Source: an uncultured Sphingomonadaceae bacterium
GTDB taxonomy: Bacteria; Pseudomonadota; Alphaproteobacteria; Sphingomonadales; Sphingomonadaceae
Direction of reading: 5' to 3'
Assembly: GCA_937996655.1 (NCBI GenBank)
Contig: CALKUK010000011.1
Coordinates: forward strand, 558,001 to 622,000
Length of the DNA stretch: 64,000 nucleotides
Both the position numbers and the translations under genes were made by a program. Shown in pieces: positions 43,489 through 52,573 of this stretch; positions within the stretch are counted from its first letter, which is position 1, and each line of letters begins with the position of its first letter. The notes beneath the pieces were generated by a model. It was not told the DNA's origin. It worked only from the letters and a program-made list of their open reading frames with translations, and searched no databases.

Positions 43489-43759
43489 GCGTGGACTCCA
43501 GTCCGAGGAGGTCGAGCGTTCCGGACAGTTTCGCCGCGTTTAAAATTGCGGCGCTCGGCTGAGAGATGACGATGCGCGCATCCCGGCCATGGGCCGTTTT
43601 GAAAGCACTCAGCAAAAGTTGCAGGCCAATTTGGCCCATTTGTCGGACGGCGCTTCCGTCCAACTGCAGGTGGCTGCCTTTGGCCAATGTGTCGGATATT
43701 TCGACGGCAAGGCCTGGGACTGCGCGGCGATCAATCACCGCGGGCAGTTTGATAGACAT
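43478..43759 (-). CDS. STAS-domain protein of the chemotaxis operon
   Basis: 93 residues, a single STAS domain with the central LDGSAVRQMGQIGLQLLLSAF segment split around the Ser that is phosphorylated in anti-sigma antagonists. It lies between the receptor gene and cheA and overlaps cheA by 11 bp. Small STAS proteins at this place occur in other alphaproteobacterial che clusters (named CheX in Caulobacter or CheS in rhizobia, by position). A role in binding CheA or a phosphatase is plausible, not shown. Confidence 0.8.
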   Translation of the reverse strand: MSIKLPAVIDRRAVPGLAVEISDTLAKGSHLQLDGSAVRQMGQIGLQLLLSAFKTAHGRDARIVISQPSAAILNAAKLSGTLDLLGLESTHAA

Positions 43760-43787
43760 GTTGAGGGCCTCCTCGGCTCCGTGGCGC

Positions 43788-45638
43788 TTAAAATTCTGAC
43801 CAGTCTTCTTCGGAAAGGTCTTGTTTCACGGCCAGATTGCCCAAGACCTTTGAAGGCTTGCGGGCGGCGGTTTTGAGGCGCGTCACAGAGGATTGTGCAA
43901 CCGGTCGTGCAGCCGGACGGGTGGCTTCCGTTGTCATTGTGGTGCGGAAACGTGCGACCAGTTCGGCAAGTTCGGAAGCCTCGTTTGCAAGGCTCCGCGA
44001 GGCTGCTGTGCTTTCCTCGACCATTGCGGCGTTCTGCTGCGTCATCTTGTCCATGTCGCCCACGGCAATGTTGATCTGCTGCAGGCTGGCGGCCTGGCTT
44101 TCCGCTGCAGCGGAAATGCCGGACACAAGGCTGCTGATCTGTTCCACCTGTTCGCCGATACGGCCGAGCATTTCGCCCGTCTTGCCGACAAGGGAGACGC
44201 CCTTATCCACCTGCACATTGGACTGGGTGATGAGCTGCTTGATATCCTTGGCCGCATCCGCAGAACGCTGAGCGAGCGCGCGCACTTCGTTGGCGACGAC
44301 GGCAAAGCCTTTGCCCGCATCACCCGCCCGGGCCGCTTCGACGCCAGCGTTTAGCGCCAGCAAATTGGTCTGGAAGGCGATACCGTCGATCACGTTGATG
44401 ATCTGCGAGATTTCCTGCGCGGACTTTTCAATATCGCCCATCGCGGTCACGGCTTCTCCGACGACTTTGCCGCCATTGGTGGCTTCGTCCAGCGCTTGCC
44501 CCACGGCCTGGTTGGCGGTGCGGGCGCTTTCAGATGCGCTGCGGACAGACTGCGTCACTTCGTTCATGGCTGCCGCCGTTTCCTCCAGCGAAGCGGCCTG
44601 CTGCTCCGTGCGCCGGGCGAGGTCTTCTGCCGCTGTGCTGATTTCGGTCGACCCCGTATTGACGCTGGTGGCGGAGTGCGAAACCCGGCCCACAACACTG
44701 TTCAGTTCTTCCAATGCTTCATTAAAGTCGACACGCAGGGCATCATATTTTTCAGCGAAGGTCACGGTGATACGGTGGGTGAGGTTCCCGTCTGCAATCG
44801 CCTTCAGGCCGGTGGCGAGTTCCGCAACAACGATTTGCTGGGCGGCCTCGTCTGCCTGACGTTCCTTTGCGGCAACGCGGAAAACCTCAACGGAACGAGC
44901 CATCTCTCCAATTTCATCTTCGCGCCCTTTTCCTTCGATGACGACGTCGTAATTTCCGGAGGTCATCTTATTCATGACGCTGATCATGCCGTTTGTCGGC
45001 GCGAGGATTTTGCGCATGAGGAACCAGATGGCGCCGCAGACAGCGCCTGCGAGTAAGAAAATGATCAAGCCAAGCTGGATCGAGGTGCTCACGACGCTTG
45101 AACTTGCCTCTGACTCTATGGCCGTGTCTTCCGCTTCAAGATCGGCGACGGCGGTCAAAGCGAGCGACTTATTGCTATTGTAAATCCGGTTGAGCCGGTC
45201 GTAGCTGGATCGCGCTGCATCCATGTTGCCCGATTTTGCTGCAGGAAGAAAACCAACTTCTACTTCATCCCAAAACTTCGCACTCGACGGAAGAAGTTGT
45301 TGGGTGAAGTGATCTTGGATTTTTTTCGGAAGGTCGTCACTTTTCTGCCAGAACGATTGCCTTTCATCGAAAATTTCCCGATTTTTTAGCAATTCCCGCT
45401 CTGCTTCGGACGCGGATAGTTTGCCAACCATAACGCGAGATGCGACCAAGAAGGGCTCGTCGACGGTCAGGCCCGGTGGCATCGAGTCCGCCAGCAGGTC
45501 TGAACCTGCCTGTTCACGCGCATGGAGCGTCCCGCCGATCCGGATATGGTTGACGTCATATGCACCGACGACGGCGGCGAGCAGGAACAGCCCGCCCATG
45601 GTCGCTCCGCCGATTTGGCTGATCCGCTGGATTTTCAT
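43788..45638 (-). CDS. Methyl-accepting chemotaxis protein
   Basis: 616 residues from the ATG at 45638 (GGAG 10 bp upstream). TM1 near 7-27, periplasmic helical sensor domain of about 160 residues, TM2 near 195-215, HAMP domains, then the signalling domain with the conserved tip VIDGIAFQTNLLALNAGVEA. The C-terminus ends EEDWSEF; D-W-S-E-F fits the xWxxF tether that binds CheR and CheB. It is the first gene of the operon and so the likely main receptor partner. Ligand unknown. Confidence 0.94.
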   Translation of the reverse strand: MKIQRISQIGGATMGGLFLLAAVVGAYDVNHIRIGGTLHAREQAGSDLLADSMPPGLTVDEPFLVASRVMVGKLSASEAERELLKNREIFDERQSFWQKSDDLPKKIQDHFTQQLLPSSAKFWDEVEVGFLPAAKSGNMDAARSSYDRLNRIYNSNKSLALTAVADLEAEDTAIESEASSSVVSTSIQLGLIIFLLAGAVCGAIWFLMRKILAPTNGMISVMNKMTSGNYDVVIEGKGREDEIGEMARSVEVFRVAAKERQADEAAQQIVVAELATGLKAIADGNLTHRITVTFAEKYDALRVDFNEALEELNSVVGRVSHSATSVNTGSTEISTAAEDLARRTEQQAASLEETAAAMNEVTQSVRSASESARTANQAVGQALDEATNGGKVVGEAVTAMGDIEKSAQEISQIINVIDGIAFQTNLLALNAGVEAARAGDAGKGFAVVANEVRALAQRSADAAKDIKQLITQSNVQVDKGVSLVGKTGEMLGRIGEQVEQISSLVSGISAAAESQAASLQQINIAVGDMDKMTQQNAAMVEESTAASRSLANEASELAELVARFRTTMTTEATRPAARPVAQSSVTRLKTAARKPSKVLGNLAVKQDLSEEDWSEF

Positions 45639-45706
45639 TTCTCGCTGGCTCCTTGACCCGAACATAAGCTTGCGACGCCGCAATCGATGCGGACGGTCTC
45701 AAGCCT

Positions 45707-45733
45707 GAAACGGCCAAAAGGCGGAAAGATTTA
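45707..45733 (-). promoter_or_regulatory. Candidate sigma28 (FliA) promoter of the chemotaxis operon
   Basis: Read on the minus strand the site is TAAATCTT, 11 bases, then GCCGTTTC, close to the flagellar sigma28 consensus TAAAGTTT-N11-GCCGATAA (TAAA and GCCG match fully, spacing exact). It lies about 69 bp before the receptor ATG, in the only gap upstream of the operon. It would place chemotaxis under flagellar class III control. Confidence 0.5.
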
Positions 45734-45750
45734 GCGCCGGGCGCGCGAAT

Positions 45751-45987
45751 TTATCGTGCTGGGGGCTTTGGTGCTGCGGTGTTGTCAGCAGGGAGTGCCG
45801 CCTGCTCCGAATTTGCGGCGGCCTCTATTTCGGACATCTGGCGATTAATGTCGGCCTCCGCCGCGTCCCGGATGGTGGCCGCGCGGGCTTCGACGGCCGA
45901 TTCAGAGCCGGCTTCTCCTGCGGGAGCATCGCTTTGTGAGCCGCAGGCTGCAAGGGCCAGCAAGCAGATGCAAACGGACTTTTTCAT
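45751..45987 (-). CDS. Small predicted lipoprotein
   Basis: 78 residues from the ATG at 45987; the longer ORF to 46050 overlaps the peptidase gene. Lipobox ALAAC with Cys16 in MKKSVCICLLALAAC, then a low-complexity acidic and Ala-rich helical stretch and a Pro-rich C-terminus. Its ATG overlaps the TGA of the M28 peptidase, so the two are translated together. Function unknown. Confidence 0.75.
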   Translation of the reverse strand: MKKSVCICLLALAACGSQSDAPAGEAGSESAVEARAATIRDAAEADINRQMSEIEAAANSEQAALPADNTAAPKPPAR

Positions 45988-47309
45988 TTCCCGCCTTGCG
46001 ACAGCAGGTCTTCCGGAGCGTTCGTGACCAGATCGAGCACCGTCGTCCATGCGGTGACGTTCTGCCGGAGCTGGGCAGGGTCAATCTTATCGAGCGTATC
46101 ATCGGCGGTGTGGTGAAGGTCAAAATAGCGCGTGCCATCCTGATTGAGATCAATGGCTGGCGTGCCCGCGCCGACCATCTGTCCGACATCGGCGCCACCG
46201 CCGGCGATGACGCGCCCTGTTCCGATACCTTGCGCGGCCAATGCATTTGAGATGCGCGCGCGCAGTGGAGCGGCGGCATCGGGCAGGCGGAAGTTAACCT
46301 GCCAAATACGGTCTGCCCCAAAGTCTGACTCTGCGGCGAACGCGTGCGGCTCATCCTTATGGGCTTTGAAATAGGCATCGCCCCCGAACACTCCGACTTC
46401 TTCGGAGCCAGCCCAAAGGACACGGATGGTGCGGCGCTGCTTGCCCTTTGCGGCAGCCGAAAGCGCGGCATCGGTAACGATCCCGCAGCCGGCACCGTCA
46501 TCGATGGCTCCGGTGCCCAAATCCCAGCTATCAAGGTGGCACGCCACCAGCACAATGCCGGCCTTCGGGTCCGTCCCTGGAAGTTCGGCCAAGACGTTGC
46601 CCGATTGCTGCGGCCCCGTGAATTTTGGGGTGAGCGTCAGCGACATTTTAATCGGGCTGCTGTTCGTGCGTGCAATCCGTTCCAGATTGTCCGCATCGGG
46701 ATTCGACAGGGCCGCCGCTGCAATGGGTGCAACACCGTCTGGCCAGGTCGTGACGCCGGTATGCGGTGTCCGGTGATCATCCGTTCCGATCGAGCGGATC
46801 AGGAAGGCCGCTGCGCCGCGCTTGGCAGCAACACCGGGGCCTTCGCGGCGGACCCGGCCGAAAACGCCATAGGATGATCCGTCCTGCGTACGCCCCATGG
46901 CGTGGCCGACATAAACGATCTTGCCTTTGATGGCGGCGTCTGGAGCGGCGAGAAAATCTTCATAAGTGGAATAGACGACCACCGTGCCGGACAGACCGTT
47001 GGCCGGGGTGGCCCCGCTATGGCCGAGCGCCGTGATGACCAGCCGGTGCGGGTAGGGGGCTGTAATTTCAGCCTTTTCCTCTCCGCGCACCCAGCCCTTT
47101 ATCTCAAAGGGTTCAATGCGGTTATTCTGAAAGCCCAATGCCTTGAGTTTATCAACTGCCCAGGCCCGCGCATTGGCTTCCCGCTCTGTCCCGGCAAGAC
47201 GCGGACCAACCTCTGTGGTGAGCCCGGCTGTGATCTCATAGGCGATGTCCCCGTCCGCGGCGTGGGATATGGCGGGGAGGAGGGCTGCGAACATCAGGAG
47301 CTTTTTCAT
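45984..47309 (-). CDS. M28-family zinc peptidase, exported
   Basis: 441 residues with a signal peptide (MKKLLMFAALLPAISHAA). Zinc-ligand motifs typical of M28 aminopeptidases are visible: ACHLDSWDLGTGAIDDGAG, GSEEVGVFGG, AESDFGAD and DLHHTADDTLDKID. A PA-type insert is likely around residues 110-190. It probably trims peptides in the periplasm. Divergent from ettA with 97 bp between; followed by the small lipoprotein. Confidence 0.9.
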   Translation of the reverse strand: MKKLLMFAALLPAISHAADGDIAYEITAGLTTEVGPRLAGTEREANARAWAVDKLKALGFQNNRIEPFEIKGWVRGEEKAEITAPYPHRLVITALGHSGATPANGLSGTVVVYSTYEDFLAAPDAAIKGKIVYVGHAMGRTQDGSSYGVFGRVRREGPGVAAKRGAAAFLIRSIGTDDHRTPHTGVTTWPDGVAPIAAAALSNPDADNLERIARTNSSPIKMSLTLTPKFTGPQQSGNVLAELPGTDPKAGIVLVACHLDSWDLGTGAIDDGAGCGIVTDAALSAAAKGKQRRTIRVLWAGSEEVGVFGGDAYFKAHKDEPHAFAAESDFGADRIWQVNFRLPDAAAPLRARISNALAAQGIGTGRVIAGGGADVGQMVGAGTPAIDLNQDGTRYFDLHHTADDTLDKIDPAQLRQNVTAWTTVLDLVTNAPEDLLSQGGK

Positions 47310-47406
47310 CTCCTATCGCTAACCTGTCGTTGCGGGTTTGCCAATGCGGATTTGCTGGGCTAGTGCCGCGTCAAATCCGACAGTTTACAGACGAGAGAAA
47401 CGACCC

Positions 47407-49080
47407 ATGGCCGCGCAATACGCCTTTGTCATGAAGGACATGACCAAGTCTTTCCCCGGTGCCCAAAAGCCGGTGTTGAGCAACATCAACCTGCAATTTT
47501 ATCAGGGTGCGAAAATTGGCATCGTCGGCCCGAACGGTGCCGGTAAATCGACGCTGATCAAGATCATGGCCGGTATCGACACCGATTTTTCGGGCGAAGC
47601 TTGGCCGGGTGAGAACATTACCATCGGCTATCTGGAGCAGGAACCCCAGTTGGACCCGAGAAAGAACGTTCTTGAAAACGTCAAGGATGGCGCCCGCGAA
47701 ACCGCCGACATGGTGGACCGCTATAATGAGATTTCGGCCCTGATGGGCGAACCTGACGCCGATTTCGACGCGCTGATGGAAGAAATGGGCACGCTCCAGG
47801 AACGCATCGACGCCGTGGATGGCTGGACGCTCGACAACCAGCTTGAAATCGCCATGGAAGCGCTGCGGTGCCCGCCATCCGATTGGTCGGTGGAAAACCT
47901 GTCCGGCGGTGAAAAGCGTCGTGTCGCGCTTACGCGCCTCCTTCTCCAGAAGCCGTCGATCCTGCTGCTCGACGAACCGACCAACCACCTTGATGCTGAA
48001 AGCGTCGAATGGCTGGAAAACCATTTGAAGGAATATGCGGGCGCGGTGCTGATGATCACCCACGATCGCTATTTCCTGGATACGGTTGTGGACTGGATCC
48101 TTGAGCTCGATCGCGGGAAATACTTCCCTTACGAAGGCAATTATTCAACCTACCTTGAAAAGAAGGCCAAGCGCCTCGAGCAGGAAGACCGCGAGGATTC
48201 CGGCCGCCAAAAGGCGATCAAGGAAGAGTTGGAATGGATCCGGCAGGGCCCCAAGGGTCGCCAGACGAAGTCCAAGGCGCGTATCTCCAAGTTTGAACAG
48301 CTTGTTTCCGCTCAGGAAAACCGCTCGCCCGGCAAGGCGCAGATCGTCATTCAGGTGCCGGAACGTCTGGGCGGCAAGGTCATCGAAGCCAAGGGCATCT
48401 CCAAGGCTTATGGCGACAAGCTGTTGTTTGAAGACCTGTCCTTCATGCTCCCGCCCGGCGGCATTGTAGGCGTCATCGGGCCAAACGGCGCGGGTAAGTC
48501 CACCTTGTTCAAGCTCATCACCGGTCAGGAACAGCCCGATAATGGCTCGATCGACATCGGTGAAACGGTCCGTCTTGGCTATGTGGACCAGAGCCGCGAC
48601 CATCTTGATGCCTCAAAGAATGTCTGGGAAGAAGTCTCTGACGGCCTCGACTATGTGAAGGTCAACGGGCACGACATGTCCACGCGGGCCTATGTCGGCG
48701 CGTTCAACTTTAAGGGGCAGGACCAGCAAAAGAACGTCGGCAAGCTGTCGGGCGGTGAACGCAACCGTGTGCACATGGCCAAGATGCTGAAGCGCGGCGG
48801 CAACGTCTTGCTGCTCGACGAACCGACCAACGATCTTGACGTTGAAACGCTCGGCGCTCTGGAAGATGCGATTGAGAATTTCGCGGGCTGCGCTGTGGTT
48901 ATCAGCCATGACCGCTTCTTCCTTGACCGTCTGGCGACGCACATACTTGCCTTTGAAGGCAACAGCCATGTCGAATGGTTCGAAGGCAACTTTGCGGCTT
49001 ATGAGGAAGACAAGCGCCGTCGTCTGGGCGATGCAGCCGACCGGCCGACGCGCCTCGCCTATAAGAAACTGACCCGCTAA
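47407..49080 (+). CDS. ettA: ABC-F protein EttA, energy-dependent translational throttle
   Basis: 557 residues from the ATG at 47407 (the frame is open 23 codons further). Two ABC cassettes: Walker A GPNGAGKST at about 39 and again at about 360, signature LSGGEKRRVAL and LSGGERNRVH, and Walker B LLLDEPTNHLD and LLLDEPTNDLD. The linker between the domains (about 240-320) carries the charged PtIM region. EttA binds the ribosomal E site and slows the first peptide bonds at low energy. Stop overlaps that of the convergent DCC gene. Confidence 0.94.
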   Translation: MAAQYAFVMKDMTKSFPGAQKPVLSNINLQFYQGAKIGIVGPNGAGKSTLIKIMAGIDTDFSGEAWPGENITIGYLEQEPQLDPRKNVLENVKDGARETADMVDRYNEISALMGEPDADFDALMEEMGTLQERIDAVDGWTLDNQLEIAMEALRCPPSDWSVENLSGGEKRRVALTRLLLQKPSILLLDEPTNHLDAESVEWLENHLKEYAGAVLMITHDRYFLDTVVDWILELDRGKYFPYEGNYSTYLEKKAKRLEQEDREDSGRQKAIKEELEWIRQGPKGRQTKSKARISKFEQLVSAQENRSPGKAQIVIQVPERLGGKVIEAKGISKAYGDKLLFEDLSFMLPPGGIVGVIGPNGAGKSTLFKLITGQEQPDNGSIDIGETVRLGYVDQSRDHLDASKNVWEEVSDGLDYVKVNGHDMSTRAYVGAFNFKGQDQQKNVGKLSGGERNRVHMAKMLKRGGNVLLLDEPTNDLDVETLGALEDAIENFAGCAVVISHDRFFLDRLATHILAFEGNSHVEWFEGNFAAYEEDKRRRLGDAADRPTRLAYKKLTR

Positions 49081-49427
49081 CGGGCCATGCGTTGGAGCAG
49101 GGGCCTGATCTTCAGAAAGAAGAGATAGCCCCGCTCCAAAACGCGCAGCACGACCGCATTTTGGGCGAGCAGCCCGATGGGGCGGAGCGTGGGGATTTCC
49201 CGCCACATCGCGGCAAAGGCTGCGGCTCCTGATAGGGTTTCGCCATGGGCTGTGGTGGCGTGAAAACGGGCCAGCATTAGGCTGCGGTCCAATGGGCAGG
49301 ATGTTGCCGGTTCCGTCAGATCAACAAAGGCGATGTGTGCCCGTCGGTCCAGCCTGCGCATTAGCGCGATTTCCCGGATGCACAGGGGGCAGGCACCATC
49401 ATACCAGACCGTCAGCGGTGCCGTCAC
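49077..49427 (-). CDS. DCC (DUF393) thiol-disulfide oxidoreductase-like protein
   Basis: 116 residues from the GTG at 49427, which overlaps the stop of the upstream gene (GTGA) and starts MTAPLTVWYDGACPLCIRE, as usual for the family. The thioredoxin-like CPLC motif with the DGxCPLC signature is clear. No function is proven for most DCC proteins. Third gene of a carbonic anhydrase, FMN-oxidase-like, DCC operon. Confidence 0.82.
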   Translation of the reverse strand: MTAPLTVWYDGACPLCIREIALMRRLDRRAHIAFVDLTEPATSCPLDRSLMLARFHATTAHGETLSGAAAFAAMWREIPTLRPIGLLAQNAVVLRVLERGYLFFLKIRPLLQRMAR

Positions 49428-50029
49428 GGCGTAATCCAGGCGCCGGTCCAGTTCGATCCTGACCGTTGAAACAGCGCCCGCTGGTTGCCGCAACTGGTCA
49501 GCTTCAGCCACTCAAGTTCAACGGCATCGATCATCAATATGCAGAAGTTCTCTCGCCCTGCAGCACTTTCCGGCGCGGTGGGAGATCGCGTGCGCAAGGC
49601 TTCCGGCAATCCACTTGTTGCAACGTCGGCCTGCGTACCGGGGGGGTGGGCCGCCAGATAGCAGCGCCTGCTCGATAGGGCCGAGGTTTCCCATGCATGC
49701 TCAGCCGTTTCGCTCGACACTTCAATCCGGCCGACACCCCGCATGATGAGTTGAACGCGGGCCTCTGGATCATAGCCAAGGATGGACACAGGGCCCCCTG
49801 CATCAATCTGCGCTGCTTTGGGCGACCGGGCATCGGTGTGAAACCGGAAGGTGCAGCACGTCTCCGCAACATCGCGCAAAACCATGATGCGCGGTGAAGG
49901 GCTAGTGCCAGAGATGGTGCATACTGTGGGAGTGTGGAGCGGGCTATGACGGTTCCGGACAGCGCCAGACCACATGCCCATGATCTGGCCCAAAACGTCG
50001 TCCAATGTGTCCGGTGTCGGGCTTGTCAT
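49424..50029 (-). CDS. Pyridoxamine 5'-phosphate oxidase-like FMN-binding protein
   Basis: 201 residues. The split-barrel flavin fold is suggested by CTISGTSPSPRIMVLRDV, FHTDARSPKAAQI and a C-terminal LEWLKL segment. It resembles the Alr4036-type group rather than true PdxH. Substrate unknown. Its start overlaps the carbonic anhydrase stop by 4 bp and its stop overlaps the DCC gene by 4 bp. Confidence 0.8.
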   Translation of the reverse strand: MTSPTPDTLDDVLGQIMGMWSGAVRNRHSPLHTPTVCTISGTSPSPRIMVLRDVAETCCTFRFHTDARSPKAAQIDAGGPVSILGYDPEARVQLIMRGVGRIEVSSETAEHAWETSALSSRRCYLAAHPPGTQADVATSGLPEALRTRSPTAPESAAGRENFCILMIDAVELEWLKLTSCGNQRALFQRSGSNWTGAWITP

Positions 50030-50649
50030 TGGGGGAGGGTGAACTCCCCGCTGGCCTCATCCAAAACGTACAGGCTGCCTTCCGCAATGGCGAACCAGGC
50101 GCCGTGCAGCCTCAATTGGCCTGAGGCCTCCCGCTCCGCGATGAACGGAAAGGTCCTCAAGTTGTGGAGGCTGACTTTGACGGCTTCCATCTCCAATGCG
50201 CGCTGCGGGTCTGCCGGAGCCCGCGCAAGCACGTCATCGCGCGCATCACGGACAATCCCCATCCAATCATCGATGAAGATATTCTGGCCAGACGCCGGGT
50301 TGGATTCCTCCAATGCCGCCTTGATGCCCCCGCACTGGCCGTGGCCGACAACGACAATGTGTTTCACTTCAAGGCCCAAGACGCCAAATTCAATTGCGGC
50401 CGATGCCCCGTGAAGGCCACCGCCGGTTTCAAAGGGTGGAACGAGATTGGCAACGTTGCGCAGCGAGAAGACCTGCCCCGGGACAGTGTCGAAAATCGTT
50501 GCCGGGTCAACGCGACTGTCGCAGCACGAGATGACCATGACGGGAGGCGACTGCCCCTGTTCCAAGGCGTCATAGCGGGCTTTTTGCTGGCGATAGGCAT
50601 CCGCGCGGAAGCGGTGATAGCCCTCCAAAAGAGCTTTAAATTCTGGCAT
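50026..50649 (-). CDS. Beta-class carbonic anhydrase
   Basis: 207 residues from the ATG at 50649, with AGGAG 6 bp upstream; the longer ORF to 50763 is unlikely. Zinc ligands are seen as Cys in VISCCDSRVDP, His and Cys in VVVGHGQCGG. It interconverts CO2 and bicarbonate. First gene of a three-gene operon, divergent from lipA with 79 bp between. Confidence 0.93.
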   Translation of the reverse strand: MPEFKALLEGYHRFRADAYRQQKARYDALEQGQSPPVMVISCCDSRVDPATIFDTVPGQVFSLRNVANLVPPFETGGGLHGASAAIEFGVLGLEVKHIVVVGHGQCGGIKAALEESNPASGQNIFIDDWMGIVRDARDDVLARAPADPQRALEMEAVKVSLHNLRTFPFIAEREASGQLRLHGAWFAIAEGSLYVLDEASGEFTLPQ

Positions 50650-50728
50650 GGGTGTCTCCTGAAGCAAAAATTGCTTAGCAAGCCCCGCATGGTTGGCAAG
50701 CCTTGAGCAGGCAGGTAAAGACCAGCGC

Positions 50729-51646
50729 ATGAATGCTCCAACAAATCTGCAAAGGGTCCGCAAGCCGGATTGGATCCGCGTGAAGGCGCCAAACTCGGCT
50801 GGCTATGCCGAGACCAAGGCGTTGATGCGTGCCAAATCGCTCAACACCGTCTGCGAAGAAGCGGCCTGCCCGAATATCGGGGAGTGCTGGACCAAGAAGC
50901 ACGCGACTGTGATGATCCTTGGAGATGTCTGCACGCGGGCCTGCGCATTCTGCAACGTGAAGACCGGCATGCCGCGCGCGGTGGACAAGAATGAGCCGCA
51001 AAATCTCGCGGATGCGGCCGCTGAAATGGGGTTGAAGCATATCGTCATTACCTCGGTGGATCGTGACGATCTGCCCGATGGTGGGGCTTCGCAGTTCGTG
51101 AAGGTGATCGAGGCGCTGCGCCGGACGACGCCGGAGACGACTATTGAAATCCTGACGCCGGATTTCCGCAACAAGATGCAGGCCGCCGTGGAGTCCATCG
51201 TGGCTGCGCGGCCCGACGTTTATAACCACAATCTAGAAACGGTTCCCCGGCTTTACCCGACCATCCGGCCCGGCGCGCGTTATTATGCGTCGCTGCGGTT
51301 GCTGGAGACGGTCAAGCAGCATGATCCGTCGATCTTCACCAAGTCGGGCATCATGGTCGGGCTGGGAGAAGAGCGTCTGGAGGTCCATCAGGTGATGGAT
51401 GACATGCGCTCTGCCGATATCGATTTTCTGACCATCGGCCAATATCTGCAACCGACGCCCAAACATGCGCCTGTGATGGAATATGTGACGCCCAAGACGT
51501 TTGAGGCCTATGCGGCTATAGCGCGGGCGAAGGGTTTCCTCTTGGTGGCCTCGTCGCCTCTTACACGGTCCAGCTATCACGCGGACCGCGATTTTGCGCT
51601 GATGCGTGACGCTCGTGCCACGCAACTGGCCAATGCCAAAGCATAG
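50729..51646 (+). CDS. lipA: Lipoyl synthase
   Basis: 305 residues from the ATG at 50729. The auxiliary cluster cysteines are in CEEAACPNIGECW and the radical SAM motif is CTRACAFCN. It inserts two sulfurs into octanoyl groups on lipoyl domains. A C-terminal Ser (RSSYHADRDF) ligates the auxiliary cluster. It overlaps the next gene by 14 bp. Confidence 0.96.
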   Translation: MNAPTNLQRVRKPDWIRVKAPNSAGYAETKALMRAKSLNTVCEEAACPNIGECWTKKHATVMILGDVCTRACAFCNVKTGMPRAVDKNEPQNLADAAAEMGLKHIVITSVDRDDLPDGGASQFVKVIEALRRTTPETTIEILTPDFRNKMQAAVESIVAARPDVYNHNLETVPRLYPTIRPGARYYASLRLLETVKQHDPSIFTKSGIMVGLGEERLEVHQVMDDMRSADIDFLTIGQYLQPTPKHAPVMEYVTPKTFEAYAAIARAKGFLLVASSPLTRSSYHADRDFALMRDARATQLANAKA

Positions 51647-52106
51647 CGAAACGCGGACACTCCCCTGGAGTGCGGAGCAGATGTTTGCGCTGGTGGCCGA
51701 TGTTGGCCGCTACGGTGAATTTCTACCGTGGGTGAGCGGCGTTCGCGTCCGATCAGAGTCCGAAACCGAGATGGTGGCGGACCTGCTCGTCGGGTTTAAG
51801 GCGCTCAAAGAGAAGTTCACTTCACGCGTGCGCAAGGTGCGGCCATTGTCGATTACGGTCGATTATCTCGACGGGCCGATGAAGTATCTGCACAATGAAT
51901 GGACGTTCCGCGATCTACCCGAAGGCGGATGTGCGGTCGATTTCATGGTCGATTTTCAGTTTAAATCCAAAATTTTCGAAGCACTGGCCGGTCAGGTTTT
52001 TGAGCGGGCGCTGCACAAGATGACCGACGCGTTCGAAACGCGGGCGGACGCCCTTTACAGTTCCGCGCCGGGCAGCAGCAGTTCCAAAGCGACGAGTGCG
52101 GCCTGA
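51633..52106 (+). CDS. RatA/Coq10-type START-domain protein
   Basis: 157 residues from the ATG at 51633. It has the SRPBCC fold signature: ETRTLPWSAEQMFALVADV at the start, YGEFLPW, and the WTFRDLPEGGCAVDFMVDF strands. In mitochondria the related Coq10 binds ubiquinone. Position after lipA is common in alphaproteobacteria. Its last 52 bp overlap the 3' end of the convergent CinA gene. Confidence 0.88.
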   Translation: MPKHSETRTLPWSAEQMFALVADVGRYGEFLPWVSGVRVRSESETEMVADLLVGFKALKEKFTSRVRKVRPLSITVDYLDGPMKYLHNEWTFRDLPEGGCAVDFMVDFQFKSKIFEALAGQVFERALHKMTDAFETRADALYSSAPGSSSSKATSAA

Positions 52107-52567
52107 ACGCGGATCGGCCCACGCCCGAGATCGCCGAAATATTTGATATCGGCGATCACATCTTCAGGATCAGCGCCGCGACGGGCGCGGGCGAAAACGA
52201 CCGTCCCAACAGGCTTTTTCGCTGATCCGCCATCGGGGCCTGCAATGCCTGTGATGGAGACGGAAACATCCGCCGTTGAATGATCAAGAGTGCCCTGCGC
52301 CATGGACCATGCTGTCGCAATCGAAACGGCACCGAAAGTTTCCAGAATATTCGAATCAACGCCAAGCGCGCTCATCTTGGCTTCGTTGGAGTAGGTGATG
52401 AAGCCGACTTCAAAGACGTCGGAAGAGCCGGCGATAGAGGTAAGGGCTGCCGACACAAGGCCACCCGTGCAGCTTTCGGCTACCGCGACGCGGCGCCCTT
52501 TTGCGCGGTTTTCGTCAATAACGCGGCGGGCCGCGTCGACCAATTCTACCGGAAGTGCATCGTCCAT
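52055..52567 (-). CDS. CinA C-terminal domain, nicotinamide-nucleotide amidase
   Basis: 170 residues, only the amidase domain of CinA (PncC type). Motifs: AESCTGGLVSAALTSIAGSS with the catalytic Ser/Thr, FITYSNEAK and SITGIAGPDGG. It deamidates NMN. The N-terminal MoaB-like domain found in full CinA is absent. Convergent overlap with the RatA gene. Confidence 0.9.
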   Translation of the reverse strand: MDDALPVELVDAARRVIDENRAKGRRVAVAESCTGGLVSAALTSIAGSSDVFEVGFITYSNEAKMSALGVDSNILETFGAVSIATAWSMAQGTLDHSTADVSVSITGIAGPDGGSAKKPVGTVVFARARRGADPEDVIADIKYFGDLGRGPIRVQAALVALELLLPGAEL

Positions 52568-52573
52568 TTGAGA

